Assembly: GCA_025201805.1 (NCBI GenBank)
Contig: MU619303.1
Coordinates: 88,500 to 140,093 of the forward strand
Reading direction: 5' to 3'
Source: Parasitella parasitica
Taxonomy: Eukaryota > Mucoromycota > Mucoromycetes > Mucorales > Mucoraceae
Length of the DNA stretch: 51,594 nucleotides
Shown: positions 34,654 to 45,359 of the stretch, piece after piece
Numbering within the stretch: position 1 is the first letter of the stretch
Layout of the letters: each line of letters starts with the position of its first letter
Position numbers and translations under genes: made by a program
The notes under the pieces: generated by a model
What the model was told of the DNA's origin: nothing
Databases searched by the model: none
The model's input: only the letters and a program-made list of their open reading frames with translations

Positions 34654-35107
34654 TCAATAGTCGAAGAAAAAGGTTGAAATTAGGGCACTATTATGGTGTG
34701 AGAGAAGCGCAGAAATAAAGAGAATGGCAAGACTAGCAGGTATGCTCACACATGTTTGATCTTGCTTGATCCGTCCCTCGAAACCGTTCACACCCAACCC
34801 TTCAGCATTCTTGGTGAGCTCGTACAGAGGGAGTGAAAGAGCTGTGTCTGCTCAAACTATTACCAAATATAAACGTAAGGTGGGTTGGCTGGGTGAATGG
34901 AACCATTGTAAACATTGCCGAAATTAGAACATAATACATACTCTGAAGATTATAAGGCAAGTGCCTGGCACCAGCTATATCATATGTAAACTTCCTATCA
35001 TCCCTGTAATTGCTTCCACAATACACAAGGCCGGAGCCGCTATTGCTTGTGTCAAAATTTATGCTATTAGAATCAAGAAAGCTTCTAGTTTTTAAAAGTT
35101 TCTTCAT
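34654..35107 (-). CDS. weak two-exon candidate gene, unknown
   Basis: Exons 35107..34942 and 34847..34654, joined by a GTATGT donor and GAGCAG acceptor that keep frame; 119 residues. It starts MKKLLKTRSFLDSNSINFDT, includes YDIAGARHLPYNLQ across the junction into NTALSLPLYELTKNAEGLG, and ends with a hydrophobic stretch IPASLAILFISALL. No family is recognised. The in-phase intron and balanced composition argue for coding; the lack of recognised homology and of a clear promoter argue against. It could be a fragment of a mobile element gene. Confidence 0.3.
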
Positions 35108-35408
35108 TTCTTAACATGAAGAAAAAAGCCTACACATTGATGTTGGCGTTATTTCATAAACACTTCAAGAGAAAAAATATTTGGAGATACTATTATGCAG
35201 TAAATATTAATTTATATATGCTATTTCTTGTTCTCAAAGTTTATTATGATGTATATTGATATATGCAACTTGCAATATTGATTGTTTTTAACCTTTTTTT
35301 TTTTCAAAAAAAATGATGATTAATTGCGGTTCTTGAGCAGTCTATTCCATTTTCCTCTTCTTCTTTCTCTCTTTTTGTCTATATTTTAAATTGAGGTTTC
35401 GTACGAAG

Positions 35409-36261
35409 ATGATAACTCCAACAACCTCTTTCTCTTCATCATTAAATGCTACGGCAACAGCATCCAAGGCAACGACAGCAGATAATTTAACTCCGATTGA
35501 AGGGTAAACCCACATACATCAGGTCCACATGATATAGAAAATTAACATATCTATGTGTAGTGTTGTATTAAAGGTGGGAATTATTGGAGATGCACAGATT
35601 GGAAAGACCAGCTTGATGATAAAATATGCAGAAGGCGTGTATGAAACAGAGTACATTCAAACACTAGGTGTTAATTTCATGGAAAAAACGATCTCAATCC
35701 GCGATTCTGAATTCACATTCTGTATATGGGACCTGGGAGGTAGACTATATTACCCAAAAGCACGTTACCAGTGTGCAAGAGTAAATTAACATGCGTTGTA
35801 AATAGGTGAAAAGGAGTTTACTAGCATGTTGCCACTTGTGTGTAGTGATGCAGTCGCTATTTTATTTACATTTGATCTATCAAGAAAGTCTACCTTAAAT
35901 AGCTTAAAGGAGTGGTATAGGCAAGCCAGAGGGTTGAATAAGGTTACTAGTTATATTGTGTATTCTATTTTATAATTTACTGATAGTATTTTACTTTGAA
36001 TAGAGTGCAGTGCCTTTGTTGGTGGGTACAAAATACGACGAGTTTATCAATTTATCTGATGCTGATCAAGAAGAAATCACGACACAAGCAAGAAAATACT
36101 CAAAAGCCATGAAAGCTCCACTTGTTTTTTGCTCAACTGCTGAATCAATCAATGTACAGAAGATATACAAGCTTGTATTAGCAAAGGTGTTTGATTTAAA
36201 GTGTACATTACCAGAAATTTCTGATGTTGGAGCTCCCATTCTTGAATACAAGCATTGCTAA
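35409..36261 (+). CDS. SPG1: Spg1/Tem1-type small GTPase
   Basis: Exons 35409..35503, 35561..35739, 35806..35942, 36004..36261; 222 residues. A Ser/Thr/Ala-rich N-tail of about 31 residues precedes the G domain. Motifs: P-loop GDAQIGKTSL, TEYIQTLGVNFMEKTI (switch I), WDLGGEKEF (switch II), FTFDLSRKSTLNSLKEWYRQ and GTKYDEF (in place of NKxD), with no C-terminal CaaX box. These match Spg1/Tem1, the GTPase that starts septation or mitotic exit at spindle pole bodies (family knowledge). Odd: the position equivalent to Ras Gln61 is Glu here, encoded GAA right after the intron 2 acceptor. The intron 3 donor is GTTACT, less usual. Confidence 0.88.
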
Positions 36262-36472
36262 TTGAATTATTTTTATTTTTAAACCATTTCAATAAAACAA
36301 TAACAATGTCTATGGGATATTAATAGAAAAATTAAAGCAGTATTATTATTAAGTGGCATGTCTATATAATCTATTTTTTCATAATAATGAAAAAGGGGGG
36401 GGGGGGTTTGGAGGGTGTCTTTTATACGAGAGAAGCGAAACCAGCCGCATAAATGTGTTAATAATGTAAACT

Positions 36473-36865
36473 TTAAATAGACCATGAAATAGGAATACGA
36501 CCATCATTTAGTTTAGCAATCTTTTGAAATGCGGCTCTGCTCATATCAACGTCTCCCCTTTTACAGCCAGGGCATGTATCAACAATCTTTAAGGTGACAG
36601 AACCATGTTCACTTTTGACATTAATAGATTTACCACAATATGAGCTTTTCGGGCCAGATCCCATCCATTCAATAGAAATCGCAGCCACAAGATCATCGTT
36701 AGAGTAATCCCCTCCACATGAGCTTCCTCCAACTGTGTAAAATGTACCATCTCCAGTCAACGAATCGCGGATATGAAGACGGTTTTTGATGGGAGCAGCT
36801 TGCACCGACACGGATAATGTTGAGGCAAAAAATATAAGACTAATAGCTGATAATAAAAATTGCAT
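36473..36865 (-). CDS. small secreted double-psi beta-barrel (expansin/barwin-like) protein
   Basis: Intronless, 130 residues. A signal peptide (MQFLLSAISLIFFASTLSVS, cleavage after VQA) is followed by a short pro-like piece and a DPBB domain: GDGTFYTVGGSSCGG, DDLVAAISIEWMGSG, CGKSINVKSEHGSVTLKIVD, TCPGCKRGDVDMSRAAFQKI, ending RIPISWSI. The Asp of VDTCPGC and the paired Cys are present. Relatives are called riboflavin aldehyde-forming enzyme-like, RlpA-like or loosenin/cerato-platanin-like wall proteins; activity is unknown. It faces the SPG1 gene tail-to-tail. Confidence 0.85.
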   Translation of the reverse strand: MQFLLSAISLIFFASTLSVSVQAAPIKNRLHIRDSLTGDGTFYTVGGSSCGGDYSNDDLVAAISIEWMGSGPKSSYCGKSINVKSEHGSVTLKIVDTCPGCKRGDVDMSRAAFQKIAKLNDGRIPISWSI

Positions 36866-36983
36866 TGTTGATAGAAGAAGAAAGAGAGAATGTCAGTGAT
36901 AGCTTATTTTTTTTAGGCAAAATAGGAAAAAAAAAGAGGGAAATAATTCAAGAAAGAGTTCGAAGATGTCAAAGTACATGTTG

Positions 36984-36994
36984 TATTTATATAT
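36984..36994 (-). promoter_or_regulatory. TATA box of the DPBB gene
   Basis: The minus strand reads ATATATAAATA about 120 bases upstream of the ATG at 36865. Consistent with a strong secreted-protein promoter, but by pattern only. Confidence 0.4.
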
Positions 36995-38529
36995 CTCATC
37001 GTGTACCCTTGAAAAAGGTAATAATCTAGCAGCACCAGTGAAAGCAGCAGCATCAACGACAGCTGTGTTATGTACTAAGGGGGTTTGAAGGGGTTCTGGA
37101 ACTGGTTCCAACAGTTTTAAATCGATATAAATCTACCATAACAGTACTATAAATATAACGAAACGGAGGTGTCAATAGTAAATTGTACAATGTATCGATA
37201 TTCGGGTTTTCTTTGCAAAAGTGTTATTTAGGAAGAAGAAGAGTAATAATTTTTTGTTAGTAAAATATACATGTAATGCTTGTTGGCTTACAATAAAGTT
37301 TCAGCTTCAGGGACAATGATACTCTACCCACAAATAAAGATAACATCAAGTGATGTTTCCACCTCAATACCATTTGCATATATAAAAAGCTTTTGTCTAC
37401 TACGGTATTACCTTGTACCTTACTATCATTATTATTTGGTGTTATGAATATTTAGTGTCATGAGGAATTAATGTTAATACGTTACACTGGATTATAAATC
37501 CGAGAGCGTTTTCGTTACTTTGATAAGTAATGCGAAAACAAACATAGATGTACAATCTCCACTTTTTTGTTTCTCTTTTTGATTATTCGCGCAATTGTAT
37601 GGAAGAAAACTGAAATGCTTCGAATTTCATTGTTCATAAGTCTCTTTCGAAGACATATATTATTAAAACTATGAAAGGTATCTATCAAATAAACATCGCC
37701 CCTCTCTTTTTCACTTTCACAAAGTATTGCTGAAGCATGTTTGTGTGTGATTGGCTGTGTCAAACTGTAGTATTCCAAGCATGTATTTTCTTGAACTTCT
37801 TTTATTAACATGATCATGTCATCCAAACCTATGTAACTGTTCATTTCAAAAAGAGCCAAAATATCATGATTTTCTAGATAAGCAGGTACTGTTTATGATG
37901 GTTTAATTAGCAAATGAGCCTATAAATATGTCAGGCGAGAGACACTTGCAATAAATGTTTGTGATTTTTTTTTTTCATTCTTTTCTTATGAGGCCCCTTA
38001 TAAATATTAGAATCATTAAATAAAATACCAGAAATATCTATCTTTTTCTTATCGATTATAACAATATGCAGCAATCAAGTGTTGATAGTAATGCAGTAGT
38101 AAATACCTACATTGTAGTTGAATAACCATAAACTCAGTTTGTTTGTCGCCATCCCAACCTATTGTCACTCATGCTCATGTGATAATGGTACATGAACAGT
38201 ATTTGGTTTTGTCAATGGATATTTTACATAAATAATCAACATCAGATAACTTTTTGTACAAATCAACATCGATAATCACGTTTATTGCATTACTATATCA
38301 AGACCTTTTTTTAATTACATAAGTTTCAATACTGTTATGCTATTTCCTTCTGACGCATTCAATTGCTTATTTGGCATATGCAATGATACCGTTTCTTAAA
38401 GTAGACTCCTTCAAATGAACTTCAAGGGCATACAATCAGCGATTTCCTGGAGTTCTAAAAAATGGCAAAACGTAAAAGTTTCTTTTTCAGAAAGCTAAAT
38501 AAGTACAGATTTTCTTTACGAGGATGGGA
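36995..38529. other. gene-free stretch
   Basis: About 1.5 kb. A minus-strand frame of 114 codons (37859..37515, from an alternative start) continues upstream in frame as PAYLENHDILALFEMNSYIG and reads gene-like, but I find no ATG, partner exon or family. It may be a gene remnant. The rest is AT-rich. Confidence 0.3.
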
Positions 38530-39190
38530 AGGAGAGAATTGATGCGATGGAATTAGAAGAGGCTAACTTACATCACCTTGGAAACATTAACCCGCAAGAC
38601 TTTATTACGAAAAACAGAGCTCAGAGTGAATCTCGGTTGATAAAGCTTCAATGTTACTTGCGAAAAAAAAAACTGTATAATTGAATAAAGCTCTTCAATG
38701 CTATCAAGATTGGAATATTTTGGCAAAAGCAAACGAACATAGTTAATAGGCTTGATAATAGTTTGAGATTCAGCTGATCAATTTTTATGATGATACCGTA
38801 ATACTCATGCTAGAAGATTGGTGTCAGAAACTTTATGAAAGAAGGATGCAGCCTTTTATTTTTTTAAAAAAAAACTCACCCTTCACCTGAAAGCAGAAAA
38901 TCATCAATCGAAAGTTATATAGATCGTATAGCATGGATTGAGAAGTGGAATAAGACAGATATGAACCATCTCGAAAACTGGGGTTTTATGGCTCAATCGG
39001 GTTTCGACTTCAATACGACATCTCCTTGAAGATGATCTATTAGCGATCAAACCCTCCATTACCAAGTTGTCCTAGTAAATCGTCTTAATTTCAAATCTTC
39101 CAACAGACGGAACCTTGGTCATCTTACGATCAAGCACAATTCCACAACAGCGTTAAACGAAATTGGCACTGTTTATAGTTATAAATAACA
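38530..39190 (+). pseudogene. decayed Tc1/mariner-type transposase, copy 2
   Basis: Best preserved at about 38910-39030, where one frame reads YIDRIAWIEKWNKTDMNHLE and then GFMAQSGFDFN. This parallels the linker plus first catalytic block of mariner-type transposases (WIRKW..TDMDF...NCVFIDESGFDIN). The catalytic Asp-Glu pair has become AQ. Earlier sequence (from about 38530) gives frame-broken pieces such as ELEEANLHHLGNINPQDF that may be the N-terminal part. No C-terminal LPPYSPELNP block is seen, so it is truncated. Confidence 0.4.
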
Positions 39191-39344
39191 CAATAAAGTA
39201 TTCACGTGTCAATTTTTTCATATAAAACAATCGTTTTGTATTTTTCCTTTTGCTCTCCCTCTCTTTTACCACTATTTTAACATTTTTTATATGCTCATCA
39301 ATTACTTTTAAAAGTTATTGCGACAACAAGGGACATTCAATTCA

Positions 39345-40336
39345 ATGGTAGACTTTACAAAGGAATTTTATGATTTTGATCCATTGCCTCGAACAAGTTG
39401 GAAGCCTTCTTCTTCATATGATTCTTGTATAACCGACGAAGGCTATCATACAGATGAAAAACCGCATCAGCAAAACAAACATGATAACGAAATACCCATT
39501 CTGAAAAGTAATCGCACGATGTATGTACTGTAATCCAAACCAATATAGACAAAAAATCTTGAACTAACTGCCAAATAATATACAGTCAGATATCGTACAC
39601 ACCACTGACATATACCCTTACAATATTCATAATCCTACTATCTATCCATACAATTTCAAAACAACCGTTTCCATGGGCACATACATTTCCACCTGTCTTT
39701 GTCTTGTTTCATCTATTTTTTCATGTCGCACACTTGATGGCACATCTGCTCAATTGGCTGCAACTCGAACGCCGTTGTGTTGTGTATGGCACATGGCTGT
39801 ATTGGACTGGTTGGCTACTTGGCATATTGCTATTTTCTGAACGTCTAGCTGTTCATGTCGCTCATAATGCCTCAACTTCCATCCTATTCTGGCTCTTGAT
39901 GCTTGAAAGAAGAAACGCCTGGGGTATCATTGTTTGGGAATTTGTTAGTAGATTAGATCAAAATCTGAACTCCTGGTCATCGTCGTCGTCCTCTGGGCCA
40001 GGAAACTTAAAGACATCAAGGCCTCTCAAACTATGGGAATTGGGAAGTTTTCGGCTCTTAGTTTTTCGTGTCTGGTGCTTGCTAGGAACAGGGAGCTTCT
40101 GGGGCCTACTGTACATCGGTCTAGCCAAATCAGATGGCTATGCTTTTAAATATTTGTTGCAAATTCATCACATTATGAAATTGTTGCTGGTCAGCACAAT
40201 GGGTGGATTCATGATGATTATATTTTGGAGCTTTTGGACCTTTCAATACAAAGGTGTATTGTGGCAAAAAGAGTCAAGAAAAGGCATCATTGTTTGGTAC
40301 AGCGATGGTGTAGCTCATGCTGCCGAGGTCGTGTAA
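39345..40336 (+). CDS. orphan multi-pass membrane protein, 308 residues
   Basis: Exons 39345..39520 and 39586..40336, GTATGT donor and TACAG acceptor, in phase. The first ~60 residues are soluble and acidic (MVDFTKEFYDFDPLPRTSW). Exon 2 holds about six hydrophobic segments: YTLTIFIILLSIH, PPVFVLFHLFFHVAHLMAHL, VYGTWLYWTGWLLGILLF, ASTSILFWLLMLER, FRVWCLLGTGSFWGLLYIGL and LLLVSTMGGFMMIIFWSFW. A Ser-rich loop (SWSSSSSSGP) lies between helices four and five, and the end is hydrophilic. No known family is recognised. The regular start, splice and convergent arrangement with the kinase gene indicate a real gene. Confidence 0.65.
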
Positions 40337-40790
40337 TTCTACATTGTAAATAAACAAATGCCCTATTCTGATTTTCTCAAGTTAAATTGTACCTACAAAG
40401 TGTCTTCTTACCAAGCGACATTACCGATTGCAATTTCATGCATTTCATGACAACCACGAATTCAGTGGCATCCAATAAAAATATTAGGGATTTCGCAGCT
40501 GCTTGAAGGGGCATTAGATGATATACAGATGTAGCATACATCAGCAAACTGAACAAATGTCCTGATCATGTGCAAAAATATAATGTAATAAATCAAATGT
40601 CAAAACATGACGAAAATCAGTACATCCAAATATGAAATGAAGCAATATGAAGCGGATGATGTGAATTGGGGTATCATTTAGTCATCAATAAAATGATCCT
40701 ACTCTTTATGTATAAGAAAAAAAAAATTAAAAAAAAAAAAATTAAAAAAAAAAAGAGAACTGTACAAAATGTAATAGAATAAAAACCGGA
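40337..40790. other. convergent 3' flanks with A-rich tract
   Basis: About 450 bases between two convergent stops. Positions about 40718-40755 are almost pure A with single TT breaks (three A-runs of 9-13). No gene. Confidence 0.5.
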
Positions 40791-43700
40791 TCAAATCTTT
40801 CCTTTATCGACATAATCCTTGAATTGGAATGAGGTGTCTGTGCTCAAGAATTCATGAGCCAATAAATCAACGGCAGTTGGTCTCTTTAGAGGGTCGCTAT
40901 AAATGAGTGCTGTTAGCCCGTAAATAGCAGATGCAAAAAAGCCCAGCTTACATTATAAAGCACTGCCTCAAAAAATCTTTTGCACAGTCAGATATATTTT
41001 CGGGTATAGTGGGTGTATTTAATCTTCCAAGCTACTCCAGATAATGAATTTATAAATACAGGATCCAACTCCAAACAATTAAACTTACATTGTACAATGC
41101 GGCAATCTGGTTCAAAGCGATCCAAGGTCGTTGCCCTGTTAGCATTTCTATCACAGTGCAACCCAAGCTCCAAATATCGACCTTGGCGCTATAAGGTTCG
41201 TTTTTAACCACTTCAGGGGCCATCCAGTAGATGGAACCGCGAAGCGACATTCTAGAATTTTGATCGTATACTTCATCGTAATCATTCTTTTTGGATAGAC
41301 CAAAATCTGAGATCTTGCATATACCATCAACTTCTACTAGAATGTTGGCAGCTTTGATATCCTAGATACGAAGACGGTAAGTTGCGCATATACACAATGG
41401 GCTGTTACAATCCAAAATTTACTCTATGTAAGATATGCTTTGAGTGAAGATAGGCTAGACCACAACAGATTTGTCTTGTAAAGTATTTAGTGAGGGCTTC
41501 ATCAAATGCACCATGCAATGCCAGTCGACTTGCCACGCTGCCACCGGATACATAATCCAAAAAGATGTTGATAACGCCTTCTGTATTATCCTGTCCATAG
41601 CCAAGATATTGTACAATGTTCTCATGGTCTAGATCTCTCAAGGTCATGATCTCCTGGTAAAGAGCTTCAACCATGTCGTGCTGGTCCTCATTGAGCAAAT
41701 CGGACGCAGTTTTAGGGATTTCAACCTGCTTGACAGCAATAACTTCCCCACTACCAACGTTGAAAGCCAAGTACACTCGACCAAATGAGCCTTTGCCAAT
41801 CAATTTACCTCGAATCCATTGCATTGTATCGTCATTCTCGCCGCTAGTACCATGCGAGAGACGCATTTGTTTGCTGACCGACGGCAAGCGCGCCATCACG
41901 TTCTGGCTACGAGCCTTGAGTTCTACCACACGCTGGCCCCATAGCTTGGTGCTCTTTCGACGCACCATTTTGTTGTTTGTGTATCTTCGGCTAGCTTCAC
42001 GTGCAACCAGTCGAACAGATTTAGTATGACGTTTGGTAGGCTCCACTATAACTTCTTTGTCTAGATCTTTGCTATCAAAATACTGTTCCATGTGCTGGAA
42101 TACGACTTCTGCAGGAGGCCTTTCTCCCCAAAAAACTGCTCCACTAGATTTTTTAAGGGGTGGAGTAGGCATTGGTTTCTTAGCGGCGGATTTCTGAGAT
42201 GGATTGATCTGCATTTGATCTAGATCATTGGATATGTCATTTGTGGTATTAGGCATAGCAGCCCATAGTTGCTGCTGCTGTGATTGGGATTGAGGCTGCT
42301 GTGTAGGGGGTACAGCCCACAAGTTGGCGCACAAGCTGCCTTTGTTTTCAAGCATCTTGTCCATGTCCGGCTCTGATCGACGCCACGATGTTTGTGGGGA
42401 TGGTACAATGAGTGGATCACTGCCTGTCCTACATTTTGCAATTTGAGGTGGATCACACAACTGGATGCCAACATGCTGTGGTTGCTGTGTGTGTTGAGGT
42501 TGTGGTCTCCTCGCTGCTTTTCGGCATAGAGGCTTAAACGTTGGCGAGCTCTTATTCCCTGTGCGGGTGGGGCTAGTTCATGCACATTAGTACTTACGGA
42601 ACGGCCATCAAGGCTCGAAGCTTACCTTTGATTTTGCAGAATATCAGCAGTTGGTGATTTGCCCAACTCTGGTGTGGATAGGGTAAATGTATAATCGTTG
42701 AAGAGCGGGTGATGAGCAATTACAGGTTTTACTAGTATTCGCTGAGATGCCGAGCGATCGGCAGTGGAGCATAGATACATGATTTCTTGGGGGTCCATTG
42801 GCGTGTCTAAATATGATAAAAAGGAGATATTTTAGTGTTTGTTTTGGTCAAAATATGAATGATAAGATTTACCTGGATCAGAACCATTTTCATGGAAATA
42901 TTGATACAGATCACAATCACCGCCAAATTGCATACGTCTCAGGATGTGCTGTTTGATGGCCACCGGGTCTCTCATATTGGTCACATTGAGACTGTACCAA
43001 GTGTCCTTGTCTGCCGTAATCTGAATTCTTTGCTCCGCTGGTCTCTTTGATAGCGAAGGCTGCTGATGTTCGTAGGAGTGCGACGATGGCGACAGTCTTT
43101 TGGTATTTAGCGAGGGCGATGAGGAATGCCAGTTTGCATAAGAGGCCCAAAACTTTGAAATTTTGTCTGGGGTGGATGATACACGTGCTGGTATCACTGG
43201 AGAGGTTCGCCTGGTTCGGTCGTCGTCGCCCGATTCATGCCGTCTATAACGCGGACCTGAAGCTGCTGAGTTTTGCTGTTGCTGCTGCTGTTGTTGTTGT
43301 TGTTGTTGTTGTTGTTGGGTATTAAAATGGAAAGGGTGCACAACAGTTGTCGTTTGCATTTGATTTAACGGAGCATGTGATCTGAAAGTATTTTTTATTT
43401 TGTAGAAAGCTGCTTTTGGCGAGTAAGAGGATCTTGTCGGTGAGGTGTTGCTGTACTTTTTCGAAAACGGTGCGATCAAATGGTCAGAAGACGGCGATGC
43501 TGAAGGCGAAGGTGATGAGGATCCAGCGGAATAGTGGGGTAAATAGCCAATGCCACTGTCTCTCGCAGTGGTATGATCAGCAACTGTGCTTTGCGGACTG
43601 ATTGAGGGAATAATTTTAGATGCGGCTCCTCTTTTCCCGTTCTCCCCTAATCTCGTATATTCATGTAAATTTGTATTAATTGAAATCTATATGATAAGGT

Positions 43701-44181
43701 TAATATAGGCATTTAGGAGTATTTCGTATTTGTTTAGATTGCCTTGCTTGGTGTGCTCGGTGCAGGCTTCTGCTGCTGCCCAGGTGATGTAGGAACTAAT
43801 GATCTGATCTCGCTCAAAAGTCTCCGTCTTTCATAGTAGGTTGTCATGGTTCTAAGCTGCTCTTTTAGTGAATAAATTCATGCTAGTTATTTTTGCGACA
43901 TATAATTTAATACCTGGGTAAATACTCGACCAATTCAGCCAGGGTAATTTGAAAGAATCGTTCTCGACAAATGCCATGCTCTACATATGAGTGAATGTTG
44001 GTTAAAACGAAATTTGCTTTGGCATGCATTGTGTATTACTTTCAAACGTAGAAGCAAACTGGCCCCAACCCTTCTCTTCCAGCCATCGTGTCACTGTTTC
44101 TTGATTCCATGCATCGACTGCCGAGTCTCCTAAAAGTATCCGGATGTCGTTTTTCGTTGGTGGGTCCAATTGTTTAACCAT
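40791..44181 (-). CDS. MAPKKK with SAM and Ras-binding-like domains (Bck1/Ste11 type)
   Basis: Nine exons: 44181..44040, 43980..43931, 43859..43743, 43686..42873, 42806..42626, 42572..41423, 41361..41089, 41031..40952, 40896..40791; 970 residues. SAM domain at about 23-85 (WNQETVTRWLEEKGWGQFA, YYERRRLLSEI). There follow a Ser/Pro-rich region, a poly-Gln run of about 15 (43273-43317) and a Ras-binding-like region ITADKDTWYSLNVTNMRDPV (about 330-405). The kinase is at about 683-955: LIGKGSFGRVYLAFN, IAVKQVEIPKTASD, the HR/DIKAANIL catalytic loop across an intron, DFGLSKK and GSIYWMAPEVV. Intron 3 uses GC-AG (GCAATC donor at 43742). The exon 2 donor is uncertain: GTCGAG (43930) restores frame and a gapless SAM, while the better-looking GTATTA at 43919 does not. 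In fungi such kinases run cell-wall integrity or mating cascades. Confidence 0.85.
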
Positions 44182-44516
44182 CGAAATTGGTTGATTTGTG
44201 TCAACAAAAAGTAGATGATTTGTCTGGTGTATTTAACAGTAGTGCACAGTAGAAACAAAAGTGGGTTTAAACAGTTTATACAGCAGTAGATAATAATCAG
44301 CTAAAGAAGATGATGAAAAAGAGAGAAGAAAGGGTGAGCAGGTGAGAGTGGACGAGTGAGAGTGAGAGAGAAAAAGAGTGAAAAAGAAGGGGACAAGGGA
44401 TGAAATTTAGGGAGAGTAGAGAAACACCCAGTTTTTTATTTGAAAATTAGTGAGTGTAACGTTTTTGGTTATGTAATCGTTTCAAGTAATGTGCTAACGT
44501 TTGGATCCAATAGACA
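44182..44516. other. MOB2-MAPKKK intergenic, strand-asymmetric purine tract
   Basis: 335 bases between two minus-strand genes. About 44300-44420 is nearly all purine on the plus strand (GAGAGTGAGAGAGAAAAAGA), so the MAPKKK leader would be almost pure pyrimidine. It probably marks the core promoter or leader of the kinase gene. Confidence 0.5.
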
Positions 44517-45359
44517 TTATGAAATAATACCATCCTTCATCATTGCATCAATCAATTCTTGCAATGGCTGGATTTCCTTTTTCTCTAATAGATCAAATTC
44601 TTTGGCAAACGATATAAAATGTGCAAATAATGAATTCAAGTGAGGCTCTTCGGATAGAGATAAAATCTTATCATAATGGTGGTGGTATATATGTGCAAAT
44701 AATCGAAACAGTTGTCCAAAAATACGTCGAATAAGCTGTGGAAATTCTCTTGGAAATTCTCGGCCTACTTTTGTAGGGAATAACGTCTCATCGCCCATCA
44801 TATTTTGTATACTAGACGCCATGTAGTCAATATACTGTGGTGCTGATAGCCTGATCTTTTTATTCGAAGCATCCACCCAAGTATACTCAATCCTAAAGTA
44901 CATCATGATCATTATCCATGTTTACTCGCTAAACACAGTACCTAGTTACCCTGGTCCAGCAGACATGGCAGGACACATGTGTGGCGTACAGAAATCAGTG
45001 ATTGACCCATAAAACATGTTGATATGATTGAAAAATTCAAAAGCTAAAATTCGAAATATCGTCAGTACGAGTTCATTTATATAAATCCCATAAGAAAACC
45101 AACTGTTAAACGCAAGCCATTCATCCACATCGATGTACTTTGGTAATTCAGTGATTGTCTTAAAGCTGCCTTTGACCAGCATGTGTGTTACATATGGATT
45201 GGTTAGAAATAACGGCTTTGTATGATGTGGGAAGCTGGTTGACCCTTTTATTTTGGATAATTTATTCTTTTTTCCACCTAAACTGTGTATTCACGATACT
45301 ATTTAAGAAAAACAATTACAACGCTATGGTTAAGTTTACCTGAAATTTAAAAAACTCAT
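44517..45359 (-). CDS. MOB2: Mob2-type Mob family kinase activator
   Basis: Exons 45359..45340, 45282..45104, 45043..44950, 44892..44517; 222 residues. It starts MSFLNF and splices to SLGGKKNKLSK with a CACAG acceptor (the next TTTAG would shift frame). The Mob fold follows: MLVKGSFKTITELPKYIDVD, EWLAFNTFEFFNHINMFYG, the zinc-site DFCTPHMCPAMSAGPG, YTWVDASNKKIRLSAPQYID, DDETLFPTK-like GDETLFPTKVGREFP, and the second zinc pair in FAHIYHHHYDKI. The order KG-FKTI-LPKY and APQYIDY points to Mob2, partner of the NDR/Cbk1 kinase in polarity and septum release (family knowledge), not Mob1. Intron 2 is exactly 60 bases and has no stop in frame. Confidence 0.9.

Noticed and set aside
36893-37111. 72-codon minus ORF upstream of the DPBB gene
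   Set aside because: It overlaps the TATA box and leader of the DPBB gene and ends in a low-complexity Phe-rich tail.
43267-43320. Poly-Gln run as a pathological expansion
   Set aside because: About 15 mixed CAA/CAG codons in a disordered linker is ordinary for fungal kinases.
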